Made by a program: the position numbers and the translations under genes. This document shows positions 35,624 to 48,500 of a stretch of 64,000 nt of DNA, in pieces. How positions within the stretch are numbered: the first letter of the stretch is position 1; every line of letters starts with the position of its first letter. The DNA is from Siphonodentalium dalli (taxonomy: Eukaryota; Mollusca; Scaphopoda; Gadilida; Siphonodentaliidae), in NCBI GenBank assembly GCA_032622095.1, contig CP136064.1:125163605-125227604 (forward strand), written 5' to 3'. The notes under the pieces are model-generated. The model saw only the letters and a list, made by a program, of their open reading frames with translations. It was not told the origin of the DNA and ran no database searches.

Positions 35624-35878
35624 TCTTATTGCACTTAAGCGCAATAAGGAATCCCTAATTAAGCACAATAAGGGAAAATCTAATTGAGCTTACGCGCAAT
35701 AAGAGAAGATCTTATTGCGCTTAATAAGGAATATCTAATTGCGCTTAAGCTCAATAAGGATTGTTCTTATTGCACTTAAGCACAATTAGAGTCATAATTG
35801 CGCTTAAGTGTAATAAGAATATTCATTATTGTGCTTAAGCGCAATTAGATAGTCCTAATTGCGCTTAAGCTCAATTAT
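35624..35878. repeat. Array of degenerate TTAAGCGCAAT palindromes, about nine units
   Basis: The motif (A/T)ATTGCGCTTAAGCGCAAT recurs about every 30-40 bp with small changes (GCACTT, GAGCTT, AAGTGTAAT). Spacers are short (AAGGAAT, AGATAGTCCT). Same family as the palindrome at 35357. Confidence 0.85.
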
Positions 35879-36509
35879 TTATTAAATGTCAATTTGGCTT
35901 TCCATAAACACATTTATATAAATATGAATGAATATAATATGATGATACTCACACTCTCATTGTCAAGTTCTCGATCAGCAAAACTGCTGCGATGTCCTGA
36001 CATGGTGATATCGGTATCGCGAAATACATTTTTCAAACACTGCATAATTGATCATTGTCATTGATGTCTCCTGCAAATACAATATAAATCAAGAAATTAG
36101 AAAAAGCACAATAACTGGAGATAACAAATTTAACAGTTACAAGGACCACCCTTCAATGAACTGTCTTGACTATTGTGACTATCTTTGGAATAAAATAACA
36201 AAATAAAATTCAGTTTTCTCACCTCCCCCACATGCCAAACAAACAGCTTTAAACTATCGTACTTGGATTCTCCTATTACATTATCTTCGAGTAAATAAAG
36301 TTGTCCTAGAATGCCGTGTGAACACAGAACTGTGATCAAGACTCAATGTACCGAATTGAATTGTGAATTGAATTGCTTTATTTCACTCAATCATATAAAT
36401 TGTATGAGATACAGAGTGAAAAACGTATATACAGAGATATGTACACAATGTTAGTATGGCTGCTGCGTTTGGCGTTCGAGGTCCGTAAGTGTCATTTGTC
36501 GTGTTCTAC
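35879..36509. other. No gene recognised
   Basis: AT-rich. A GAATTGTGAATTGAATTG stretch at 36354-36371 is the only repeat noticed. Confidence 0.4.
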
Positions 36510-36597
36510 GTCATCATCATCATCATCATCATCGTCACCATCATCATCATCTTCATCAACAACATCCTCATCATCACCATCATCATCTTCATCATCG

Positions 36598-36633
<36 letters not shown>

Positions 36634-36955
36634 CCACCATCATCATCATCATCACCATCATCATCATCTTCTTCGTCGTCGTCGCCTTCGTCGTAATCAT
36701 CATTCTCATTGTCATCATCATCATCATCGTCGTCGCCATCATCATCATCATCCATCATCACCACTACCACCATCATCATCCTACGCGCCATCATCGTCGC
36801 GAGTGTTTCAACATCAGCATGTATATATTCATTTTCTGTCATCATCATAATAATAGTCATCATCATCACCATCATCATCGTCCTCGCCGTCGTCATCGTC
36901 ATCGTCGTTATCATTATCGTCATCATCGTCACCATCAACAACGTGAACAACATCA
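36510..36955. repeat. (TCA)n trinucleotide tract with TCG/TCT interruptions
   Basis: About 450 bp of TCA/ATC repeats creates long artificial open frames of Ser, Ile/Val, His, Asp or Met in all frames. These are not genes. Confidence 0.95.
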
Positions 36956-38140
36956 TAATCATCCTTACATATATAAACCGCTCTCAGATCGCTTATACCT
37001 TACAAAGCGAGGTTATGCATTTTTGTTGACATAAGGAAGTTGACTAACGGGGGAGGGATCAGGACACAAGCTTTCACCCCCCCCCCCCCATAAGGTCGGA
37101 AAATTTCCAACTGATAACCATTTCAGTCCAAAATTTTGACCAAAAATAGAAAAATATGCAGATATTGGTCCAAAAACAATTAATTCCCCCCAATAAATTG
37201 TTTGAAAATCAAACTACAAGAACATATTTAACCTATTGTTGATGTGAAATTTCCAACTACTGTTTTGGCAGGTATGAAATGTCCAACAGTACTGTTGAAA
37301 ATTTTGACCAAAGTTGGGGGGGGGTGAGACACCCCCAACCCCCCCAACCCCCACGTCGCCACGTCTCTGTCTGGATGGATAATTGTTTGACTCTGTCATT
37401 CGCCGAACAGGTGAGATATATTTCTGTTCTGATATATCATATTTAAATACAACAGTATGAGTGCGCAATGTGCGTTTAATCATCGAGTTGTTCACCAGAA
37501 ATACGGAAGATAGCATTATCAGCCGTGGAATAATTTTAGCGCCTCAGAGCGTTGAGAAATGATCCAATAAATCTAACACTATGCGTGATGATGGAAGACG
37601 CGTGGGGTTTGTTTGTTCAAGCAGAATTGCCAAGTCTTCAATTATATCTCTCTTCGAAACTAAGATCCGATTCAAACCTCTGGCGCCTCCTAAATTTAAA
37701 ACAAAACAACCAGAGAATCAATCAAAACACAAGACATAAAATCCGCAATAGGAGTACAAAGGAAAGTCGAGTGAGTATATCTAAACAGTATAAAACTTCT
37801 CGCCAAAATAGCATTCACATCTGTTCACGTGGTCAAATTTAAATGATATGTATTTTGTCTTACAATACCAAAACATGAATGTGTTTACAATACCAAAACA
37901 TGCGTGTGTTTACAAATTAGTGGGGATTGTATGGAACTCGACAAATATTTTTGTGCATTCAATTGTGTCGATTTAAAGCGTATACCATGAACAACTAAAC
38001 ACTTTTGAATATACTATATCATGTTGTGATGACTCGACATCGATCATTGTGTACATACATGTACGTGAAATCATTCTGGAACATGAGTCCATTGTAGCGA
38101 TAAAGTCCGTATGCAGGAATCGAGGAATCAGGCGACGCTA
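36956..38140. other. No gene recognised; includes copy 1 of a duplicated segment
   Basis: Contains homopolymer C runs (37078-37091 and near 37330). The two pieces 37690-37735 and 37975-38115 match 40903-41081. An open frame at 37552-37842 has no recognisable motif. Confidence 0.5.
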
Positions 38141-39399
38141 AGGGTACGTTCATACGCTGGCAATATTGCACTGCAAACTGCAAAAATGCCAGTTGCAAAG
38201 GTTGTTTTGTTTTGTTTTGTTAGCCTGCATTTTTGCCAGCTACCGGCGAGCTCGTGCTGTCTCGTGGCTGGTCGTCAACAACCAACGGTGATATATGATA
38301 ACGGGTGTATACCTCTCTGCCGGTGGCCACAACACAAGGCCACTAACAATAATTGTTTGTGTCTGTACCGTCCTTGATACGATCGAATGGGATCAGGGTG
38401 TGTTCTCTGTGATTCTCATGCACACATAATTATACATGTGGATCTCCGTTATATGAGGATATGATGATATGGCGTGATACAAATAGTACCTAAAGTGATG
38501 CTTCCGGAGTCATAAATGTGGGAGCTATTGGGGAAGTTGTGGCAGGACTCACTATGAGTATCCATGCATTGCTTCAAATGTGCTTACTTCAGTGTACAAA
38601 TTCTCAATTGTTATCGAAATGGTCATGTATCGATCAGAATGGCACATTGAGATATCACTCAATTCAGATCAAGCTGGGGTTCGAATACGTGCTAACACCA
38701 TATACCAAGACTGCGATATCGATGTAATTGTAGTGGTTTAAAGGTGACTGGCTGTGTCGTCGTGGCGGTGTGGTGGGGTCTAACAGTAGGGATAATGGGA
38801 TGTTAGTCTTTGGCATTGATATATGGGCCTATATTATTATTCATGCCATTTGAATAACAATATATTGTGTGCTTTTGATTAACTTGTATTACTATTTATT
38901 TGATTTCTTTGTTTTGTTTAACATCAGCACCACGTCCCCTCTCCCCGTTGTTCTTAACTTATTGTTTTGCTTAACATGAAGACCAACGAGTTTGTGACTA
39001 ACATTATTGGAATGACAAGTTTGGAGTTTGGGATGATACCCGGGAAGATTTGAATTCGTCGGTTAATTTCGTTGAGCCAAGTGCGGACGCACCATCTCCT
39101 GTCTAGGTGACGTTAATTGTACTCATATATGAGCAGCATCCCGTCGAGAGAGCTGGCCGTGGCGATATCACATTCCAACATGTCAAGTGACATTATTTTG
39201 ACTGGCCTAAGAATACCAACAAGCACCGTGTTCTGATATATTGCAAACAGCTCATCAATCACGCAAAACGGCTGTCGTTCGTTGATCACTACTAACGCTG
39301 ATTTGTTGACAGCGGGCAGAAATTAATCCGTTTTGGCAATTTTGCAGCTGGCATTTTTGCAGTTTGCAGTGCAATATTGCCAGCGTATGAACGTACCCT
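38141..39399. mobile_element. TIR element of 1,259 bp with long, almost perfect ends
   Basis: The left end AGGGTACGTTCATACGCTGG (continuing through TGCACTGCAAACTGCAAAAA to about 52 bp) is mirrored exactly at 39350-39399. The AGGGTACGTTCA start is reminiscent of hAT-type termini, but no 8-bp target duplication is visible. No transposase ORF; non-autonomous. Confidence 0.8.
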
Positions 39400-40902
39400 A
39401 AAAGTGGCATATGCGTGTAAGGGTAGTCGAAAATATTGCAAAAAAATTTGCACGACACATCTGTACAAAAACGAAACGTCAAGTCATGTACCGAGGTATG
39501 ACTAGTGGATGGTATATTGTTGGTCCTTTAATTTAATGGTCAAATGGTTGGGTTGCGATGGACCCCCAAAGCGGGAAATATGTTATCTGCAAACTATGTT
39601 CAATTGTCTATTCTCATCACTCAAAAGTACATGGGTATTGAGGCATTGTGAGGATTATGTTGCCCATATAGCTCAAACTAGATCAAAAGTAGTCTGTTTA
39701 ATTATCGTTTCGTTGATCAGATGAATAGTTCATCAAACTGTAGTTAGTGAAAACTTGAGATAAGCGGTCCGATCAAATTAGTGCCGAAATCTATTAAAAT
39801 ATTACGAAAATCCCGGAATGTAAGCAGTTGTATGCACAGACTAGATGTACGTTATACTGTAATATAAGTGACTCATCGAGAGGGTACGTTATCTAGTCCA
39901 CAAACCGGAAAAAGTCATATTCCTCTCATCATCTGAGGTAATTTTGTCGATCGCTATTTTTTCTACTTACTAAGAAAGAAACTACATGTAATAGAAAACG
40001 CTTCTTAATGTTACTTCTACATGTAACTGAGAAAAAATGTCGTTTTGAGGGGATAATTGCAATTACCAAGCTTACTTAAGCAGTATAGTATGTATCCTTA
40101 AGACATACATTAAACCACGTGTAACTTCAGATAATCTGCTATTGAAATATTTGTAACTTAACATATTTTGGGATATGGTTATATTAATTCCGTGTTTAAG
40201 ATTCCAATTTTATTTTAAGAAATCAATTATAATCATAGGAATTGAGCCTGTTTCTCTGCACCCGTATCATGGTATTTAAGGTAGCCGATCAATCTCAAAC
40301 AACCAGCAGACAGATAATGATCGTACATTACCATCGTTTCAAGGATGTTGGCATTAAGCACAAACAAGAAGTCAGTCAAGCTAACATTAACTCGTCACAC
40401 CAAACCATACTGTGTGTAATTGTCTGGAAGTACAAAGAATTATGTCAGATTTGTTTTCATCAGATATTCATGTTCGACACGCGAAATGCGTTTACGTGAC
40501 GCGGCGAATCGGTCTCTGTCTGATGCCTATATGATAGTGACGGTTTTACTTTTTCCAATAAAATGTTATCCGTTTATATGACTGTTATGTGGAATAGCGT
40601 TATCGTGAGGATGACGTGGCTATACCCACTTGGCTATAGGGCTACATTGAACTCATGAAATAAAATGTGCTCTTATTGTGTGGTATACAAATAAGTACGC
40701 TTCCCTGAATTGTCCGTATAAATTTACACTGTGCGTAAACTAGTCATTTGAGTCGAATTTAGTTCGTTCTCTTCCTTATATGTTCCACGAATTGCGACAG
40801 ACAGAAGTTGCTACTTAATTGTTTCAACATTTTTTTAAATTTTAAATTACATCTTTTGGAACATATTTAAGTGATTTATGTACAACATCAGATATTTCTT
40901 GT
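39400..40902. other. No gene recognised
   Basis: Unassigned AT-rich sequence between the TIR element and the second copy of the duplicated segment. Confidence 0.45.
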
Positions 40903-41081
40903 TTTAAATTTAAAACACAACAACCAGAGAATCAATCAAAACACAAGACAGAAAGCGTATACCATGAAACACTTTTGAATATACTATCATGTTGTGATGA
41001 CTCGACATCGATCATTGTGTACATACATGTACGTGAAATCATTCTGGAACATGAATCCATTGTAAAGATAAAGTCCGTATG
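40903..41081. repeat. Copy 2 of a duplicated segment, with internal deletion
   Basis: Matches 37690-37735 followed directly by 37975-38115 almost base for base, for example CATGTTGTGATGACTCGACA and CATGTACGTGAAATCATTCT. About 240 bp present in copy 1 is missing. Same orientation, about 3 kb apart. Confidence 0.8.
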
Positions 41082-43439
41082 CAGTACAATATCAATACGG
41101 GAGACTCACTGTCCGGATTATTCTTCTCCAGTTTAAACATCCGAGAATTTAAACCGAGTTTAACAAAAAATTAACGGTCAAGTCAAACCGGGTCCATGGT
41201 GGCGTTGTTTTCATTGGCTAGCTGATTTGGTGAGATGAGCATGCACTACACAGTTATCATGCATGCCGCTAGGATGATTTTATACCAACCCTCGTGTGAG
41301 AATGAATCTATAGTGATATGATAAAACAAAGCCGTTAATCTCACTTTATGGATACGCCGTCAATCCATATTATTTACGGATCCACCCATTGAAATGATTG
41401 TGTAACAATTGAAAACCGCGGTACAGAAAGCAGAGTCGATACAACGACCGAATTTTTATCCGAGTCACTCTACACTCATTCGAAATTTTACACTTGACTT
41501 TCTTCTCAATTTTGGTTTAAGTCATACTTGCAACATACATACACTTCTTTTGCATCTAATCAATCATAAATTGAAGGCCATAGGCCAGTCTGATAACGGA
41601 CTTTTATTTCGGAAGCGGCTTAATATGAACGGTACACGGTCACAGCCTTTTTGTGGCATACGAAATCAGAAAAAGAAGTCTGTTTATTTTGCTCCCGCCC
41701 TCCCACCCTGCAGGTGCAATCCGACCTTTGACATTCAAATTTCCTTTCAGGGAACTTTTCTAAACCCATAGTTATGTTCAGGTCCAGTTGAACAGGACAT
41801 CATATGTTCGCATGCCATAGGGACTCCACACTGTTGCGCGGTAGCTTCTCTAGTCTGTGACGTGGTGCCTGTGGTACCAAACGGGCGTAAAGCAATCGAT
41901 GAAATCCCAAAGTTTAGACCAACATGTTTCGGCTATCTGTTCTAATTTCGGTTCATTAATTCAGTATTAAAGGTAGTTAATCGGCAAAGTTATCTTTGTT
42001 ATCATATGGCCCTGTGGGATAAACGACGTATTCGCTATCTCAGGTTTAGCCTCCACACAAACAAAGTGTTGCTGGACATTCGAATTATATGGTTTAGTTG
42101 CCGATTTAAGGGACAGACGCACGTTTTGCTAAAATTTCCTGGTATTTCAAAATGGATTTTCTCTAAATATGTTGGCAATTTCTTTGTGAATATTGGTACA
42201 AGCCATTATTGTGACACAAAATTTAAGAATCCTCGAGCCACTGGTTATTATAACCTCATTTTCTTTACTTTTATGGCATAAAAATTTCACTGTTTTCTCG
42301 TACCAATAACTTCTGTACAGTAGATTTTGTCAAAAGTCCAGTTCATATATCCATATGATATATGAAGATCATGAGAGGAGACTTAATATTTCTTGTTTCG
42401 TGAAATTTAATGATTATGTTCAATAAGAAATGCAACTACTAATTTTCTACATTTTATAATGTTCATCTCATGCCCGTTGATCAATGAAAAAATAAGCTGA
42501 GATGAGTTATGGGTCATGGGTTCAGAACCAAGTTATAGATGACCACCATATTCCGTAACACTGTGGCCTAATTCCAGTTGATTACTCCCTGCTTGAGTGA
42601 ACCACACTGTATATCAACATTTGTTTTCATTGGGCTGGAATATTTGTGACTTTTTCAACAATATAATAGAAAAGAAGCCTCTTCCCATAGAACCAAAAAA
42701 ATAAGCTATTTGGTGATTGGAGTGTTGTGTGGAATTATTGCGATTAATCGCAAACAAACAATGGCAGTCTATCGCAAAAAATCTTATTGCAATTTTTTAA
42801 CAATGCTGAGCAGCCTCCGTAACTGGACGATGATTTTGCGACACGGTTCTCAATATGTTTCGATGGAAATAGATGAATATGGTGCATCATGAGTGACTGA
42901 TCTGTGTCCACACGCCAGTTCGCGATCATTAGTTCCGAAAAAGAGGATATCAACACACCAATTCCGACTAAACTTTCTCAGTTTATAAGTTGTTGTTGAT
43001 ATTGTCCTGTACCAGTGGTTGACATCAAAGCGTTCGGGAATTATTCTGGTGTCAGTACCAAGTGTAACAGCATTGGCTTGGTATATTAGAGTCGAATTAA
43101 CTCGAAAATATCAACATCGGTTGTTTTTTGTAGTTTAACAGCTTGACCGGTTCACATTCCCACCCAAATCAGACAGTGTTTACATTATTCCAGAACATTT
43201 ACAGTACAAGATGTAACTATTTTGATCCAATTTCGCCAAATTTGGCCAAAATATTTTTTGTTTTATAATCTTACGCCTTCTGTTCGGCTGTTTGGCAACC
43301 AATGTGTAGCCTTTTAGCCACACTAAAAGTGTACCTGCAAGTCGAGTCCGAATTCGGTTTCAGTCAAACGATGAAACTATGGTGTTAGCTTGTTTTTTCC
43401 GTTCTTATAAGGTACTGTAAAACGATAGGTGACGGCGAG
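41082..43439. other. No gene recognised
   Basis: A 120-codon open frame (41409-41771, plus) and shorter ones show no recognisable family. No repeat or TIR was noticed. Confidence 0.4.
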
Positions 43440-43650
43440 TCAAGGCGCGGCCAGTTTGTTCACTTCAATTTGATCATTTACACCAATGACACACGTGATC
43501 GTCTCATCCAAGCAGCTTAGAGCCAACGATTTTGGTACTCTGTGGAACCCATGATCTGCTTGTTGTACAATCGTATACAGGTTATACAGGAATATGGTAC
43601 CAGTATGTTGGTGCCGAGGGGCTACTGGCACTCTGGAATACCCAAATCAA
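43440..43650 (-). other. Possible 3'-terminal exon on minus strand, weak
   Basis: A frame of about 65 codons follows a GGTATTCCAG splice-acceptor-like sequence at about 43644-43653 and ends in a stop at 43440. Its GC content and amino-acid balance are less AT-biased than the surroundings. No domain is recognised and no donor-linked upstream exon was found. Confidence 0.2.
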
Positions 43651-43653
43651 TAG

Positions 43654-44780
43654 CTTTATCTAAGAGTGTATACATGCTTCTCATTTGATTTTCGATTTTG
43701 CCGTACATGAATTCAGTCCTCTCGTTTCAGACGTTCATTTCGCCCTTTCATTTGAACCATTGCTTCAACGTGAATTAATTTGAGAAACTTAACTGGATAA
43801 GAATATATATAGTTTTCCTTATAGATCACCAAAGGTGTTGGTGACAAGTCATTATGACCGCTCTAACGTGCATGGCGCCCCACACCATTTGTACCAGCCA
43901 TTGGTAGATGACTTGTCTAATATAATGACCGATATGGGTGAATCTACTGGAGACCAATCGAGCATCAATTATGTAGTTAGTATGAAGTTTTCAGTAACGC
44001 TGTGCACGATACATTCGGTACTTGACACCCCACGTGCACGTGGAATTAATTCATGTCACAAGGATAAAATTTACCCATGATTTGATCAGGATAGCGTAGA
44101 TAGATGCACGGCGTGCATACCGAAAAGAGAGACACCGACGTAAGTCCAACCCCACTCAACAGAACCTAACTAGGGCTGAAGATGCAGAGGCACTCGATAA
44201 ATTAATAAACACACCCCGATCACGGACCCGAATTGACAGCCTTAATCACAACGACCCCAGGTCCAGGACAGCATTCAGAGGCAAACATCATAGAAAAATC
44301 CGAACAGACGGACGGGCGGGCAGACAGAGATCCTACTCTGTTATATATAAATATATATATAGATTACTGGGATATGTTTCACCCTGGCTGACGACGGTTA
44401 TAGGTCTGACATACTTATGGGTTATCCAAATGTGCCCGTTAGGAATGAGTTACAAGACCTATTTGTGCAGCTTGCACATATATATTAAACATTCAAGGAA
44501 AGGATCATTTTAATCTGTGACAAAAACCTAATTTCACTTTTGAAAATTACTTGATTCAACAAGCCTTGAACATGTTTATGCTATTGTGCGCTTCAGAACA
44601 CGAAATCACATCATTCCCATACAATCGGAGTGTTGGAATAATACACAAAGAGAACAGCGACTGTGTTCACTTTGTAGCATTGAAGCAAGTAGCGATGAAC
44701 TGTATAGTCCCACTTTGAAACCCTAACGGCTGAATTCTGGTCTCTGGTCTAGACCACCCTAATAATCACGGTGTTCCAAG
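43654..44780. other. No gene firmly recognised
   Basis: A plus-strand frame (43835-44080, 81 codons) could be an upstream exon of the gene at 44781, but no splice pair links them. A short stretch at 44728-44755 (GAATTCTGGTCTCTGGTCT) recurs inverted at 53275-53293. Confidence 0.35.
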
Positions 44781-44933
44781 TCAGGACTTGGTCTCACGAA
44801 ACCACCTGGTCCCAAGCTGGGATCGGCGGATTATTGTACAATCAACGACAATCTATGGACAAAAGCGTGCTGCGCGGTGCAACGCGATTGGTGTGTTGGT
44901 GTCGCCAAACCGGAGCACGTGAAAGCGGCTTAT
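44781..44933 (+). pseudogene. Left half of an unknown exon, interrupted by foldback F3
   Basis: Following a possible acceptor (GTTCCAAG at 44773-44780) the frame is open: a Gly/Pro-rich start (GLGLTKPPGPKLGS), then DYCTINDNLWTKACCAVQ and WCVGVAKPEHVKAAY. It stops being coding where F3 begins. Without F3 the TAT codon (44931-44933) joins exactly to 49748 in the same frame. It has no in-frame ATG, so an upstream exon is expected. Several Cys suggest an extracellular or metal-binding fold. I recognise no family. If the individual lacks F3 on the other chromosome, the gene could be active. Confidence 0.5.
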
Positions 44934-46224
44934 TAGTCCGGGAGCTAATAGGGGTACCCTTGCACCCCCCTGGGACTTAACTTCACCCCACTCATTTTGT
45001 TCCTTATTATGTCCTTCAACTTTTAAGCAATGTTAACAAGAAAAAAAAGTGGCCGTGTAGACTCCAGACAAAATGGCGTCCATCATGGCCGCCGTTTTTC
45101 AGCCCAGACCCTAAGTCAGTTTATGCAAATTATAGCGGGAAAATCTTGTAAAATGTATACAAATGTATATATTTTCGTGAAGCTGAGACATAATGACACA
45201 TTTTTGAGCCAAAAATTTAAACTCACCATCCAAGATGGCCGCCAAAATGGCCACCGGAAGTAGAAAATATAACATTTTTTCACAATTATCTTCTAGATCA
45301 ATTCATGCTGTTTGGAACTGGTTGAGTAATGCAACTTTATTTTGTGTTTTGTATATTAACTGATCATTGGAGCAACAAAATATGCAATTATTGGGGTCCT
45401 AACCCCTTCCGATCCCTCCAAAATTCGATTTTACAGAATGCGGTATAAAATTTCACAAAAAAATCACAATTGGGATTCTAGTCATATTTCAACAAGAAAT
45501 GAACAGAACTTTGTAATGTAAGTGAGGCATATCATTAACTATTAATATTCCAAAACACTGGAACCAAAATTCTTACTTTGGCTCAAAATGGCTGCCAATA
45601 TGGCCGCCAAAATATGGAAAATGGTAAATATTACACCAGAGTGTCCTGCAATCGCTTACTAGTTGTGGTTGATGTATAACATTGGCTATTCTGCATTCTA
45701 TACATTGAATACTAACATGTCTGATGCACCATGGTTAATTGTTACTATTGTCACCCCTGACATCGTCAAAAATATTGGACTTTTCTCTCAAAAACTTGAC
45801 ATAAATATGGGCAAAAATTCACTTTTCAGGTTTGGACCATTTTTTCAGGTAAAATATAACTATCTTTGGATTGAAAGGTGTTTATTGTTTTGGTCTATTT
45901 TAAATGTATCACACTACAGTGTTTATAGACTGAATTGCTCAAGATGGCTTCCAAAATGGCAACCAAATTTGTAGAATGTTAATTTTTTACATATATCCCG
46001 AACATTCTCTGCATTATCGAAAAGGTAGCATATTGTGACTCCCTTGGTTATTATACATGTTATTTAATTAACTGACAACTACATGTTCTATTCTGGTTGT
46101 CTCAGTTCCTTTTGGAGCATGACAAATTCATTTTAAAGTATGCAATTTTGCTGAGAACCTCTTTTGTAATTTTGGCCACATTTATTGAAAGGAAATGGGC
46201 AGAACTTTGATACATAACTGAGAT
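44934..46224 (+). repeat. F3 left arm
   Basis: Inverted partner of 48501-49744. Open frames within it are chance frames. Confidence 0.8.
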
Positions 46225-46261
46225 GGATCATAATCTTTGGCTATTCTGGTCCATTATGATA

Positions 46262-47990
46262 AAAAAAAATGTCAACATGATACAGTGTGGATGCCAATAT
46301 CATAGCCAGGGAGTTACTCTATGATCATATGTGATGTGAATAGGTATACAGGGAGTTATTGTATGTCATGACTGATGTGAGTAGGTATACAATGAGTGAC
46401 TCTATGGTTATTAGTGGGTTGTCCATGGTACGATGCATCTAGGTATACAGGGAGAGGTCATGGTCAGGTGTGAGGTCAATCGGTATGCATGGAGTGACTC
46501 TATGGTGTATGATTGTGTATATTCAGTACGGGTGCAACCGATGTACCTGTATGGTCATTGGTGTGGTGTATGGATATAGCTACATGGTCATCTATGTGTT
46601 GATTATGTATATATGGAGTGACTGTAAGGTCATGGGAGGTATGTGCATGTGTTGTCTGTATGATCATGGATGGGGTGTGTGGATACATAGGGAGTGATTT
46701 TATGGTTACGGGTAATGTGTACAGGTATACATGGAATAACTGTACGGACATGATTGAATATGAATACCTGGAGTAAGCTGGGTGGACATTATCGAGGGTG
46801 TGGTTATATAGGGAGTGTCCGTGTGGTAATGGTGGGATGCATATTTATATATCTCGTGGATGTATTATCATTTGTGGGTGTATAAGGCTTAGCTGTATTA
46901 TCATGGATGGCGTGTATGATTATGCACTGAATTGCTGAATTGTCATGTTTGAGGTGTATATGCAAGTATGGAGTGTTTGAGTGGTCGTGTGTGCGGTTTT
47001 TTGTATATCTGGAAGGGCAGAATGGCCATTAGTGAGGTTTACATGTATACCTGGAGTAAATCTATAGTCTAGGGTGAGCTGCGTATGTATATCGAGTGGT
47101 TATATGACTATGTGTGTCAAATAGGTATACAAGTAGTGACTGTATGGTTAATAGTGAGATGAGAACATGTAGGTATACAAGACAGTAGTGACTGTATGGT
47201 CACAAATGTAATGAACATCTATACAGGGGGTGACTAAATGGTCATGTGTCAGGCGTATGAGTATACCTGGTGCTCCTGTTTGGTGACTCGTGGCGGTATG
47301 GTAATGTGTAGGTTATACCAGTATAACACGTGTTGCTTTATTGTCATGGGCGAGGGATATGTGTATATAGCGAGTGGCTACATGGCCATGGATGAGGTGC
47401 ACATGCATACATGGAGTGACTATAGTGACGTGGATGGGGTGTATTAGTATATATTGAGTGGCTATTCGGCTATGGTGTGAAAAATAGGGATACAAGGAGT
47501 GACATGGCCAATGTTGAGGCGAATATGTATACAAGGATTGACCATGATCATGTATGAATGTGTTGAATAGGTACACACAGGGTGACTATATGGCCATAGG
47601 TCAGATGAAGGAGTATACCAGGTGACATGGTGAGGGTATGAGTGTGAAGCGAGTGGCTATATGGCCATTGGTGAGGTGCATATGTATACCGGAATGATTT
47701 TATGGCCATTGTTGTGGTGTTGATGTAGATATTGATTGTCTATTTGACCATGCGTTTGGAGACTATGTATACAGGGGGTGACCTTATGGCCAATAGTGAG
47801 ATGAATGGGTATAAATGGAGTGACAATATGGTTATGGGTCATGTTTAGGAGTATACCCGGTGTGCCTGCATTGTGACGCATGGCTGTATGGTCATCCGTG
47901 GTCATGGATCAGGTGTACATGTATACAGTGGGTCACTATATTGTTATGTCTGTGGTGTTTATGTATATATGTAATGACTGTGTGCTAATG
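46262..47990. repeat. F3 core: degenerate minisatellite, forward block
   Basis: About 25-30 loosely conserved units of roughly 60-70 bp, each with a GTATAC-A-GG-AGTGACT start followed by ATGGTCAT and GTG-rich sequence. Confidence 0.8.
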
Positions 47991-48122
47991 GGTGGCTATC
48001 GCTTTCCACGCTTAACACCCCCCCCCCATCTACATAAACATCATCAAGATGGAGAACTCTCTGACATGACCTCTTTATTGATTAACATACCCTTGAGTTA
48101 TTGTAGAAAGCGATAGCCACCC
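47991..48122. repeat. Short inverted-repeat unit at the axis of F3
   Basis: GGGTGGCTATCGCTTTCCAC at the left and its inverse (GTAGAAAGCGATAGCCACCC) at about 48103-48122 enclose about 90 bp with a C run. Minisatellite units run in opposite directions on its two sides. Confidence 0.75.
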
Positions 48123-48500
48123 AAGATACAACCCACCCATTGCCACCAAGATATAACCCACCCATTACCCAAGTCACTCCATATGTACATAAACACCACA
48201 CAAATGACAACATAGTAACCCACTTTACACACGTACACCTGATCATGCAGCCATACTTGGTTATACCCGTACATACCACAAATGACGATACAGCCACGAG
48301 TCACCATGCATGAAAACCAGGTATACACCTACACCCGACGCATGACAAAAAGTCACTCTATGTATACATATTCACTACATTCACGATCATACAGTCACTC
48401 ATTGTATACATATTCACCTCACCATGGACCATACAGCCGCTACATGTATACCTATTCGCCATACACATGACCATAGAGTCAATCGAGGTAAACATATTAA
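48123..48500. repeat. F3 core: degenerate minisatellite, inverted block
   Basis: The same units as in 46262-47990 but reversed (GTCACTC...GTATACCT), about six copies. This makes the whole of F3 palindromic in plan. Confidence 0.75.

Noticed and set aside
36373-37034. Long frames of poly-Ser, Ile/Val/His, Met or Asp in several frames
   Set aside because: All are by-products of the (TCA)n tract.
41409-41771. 120-codon plus-strand frame
   Set aside because: Low complexity in places and no recognised family; likely chance.
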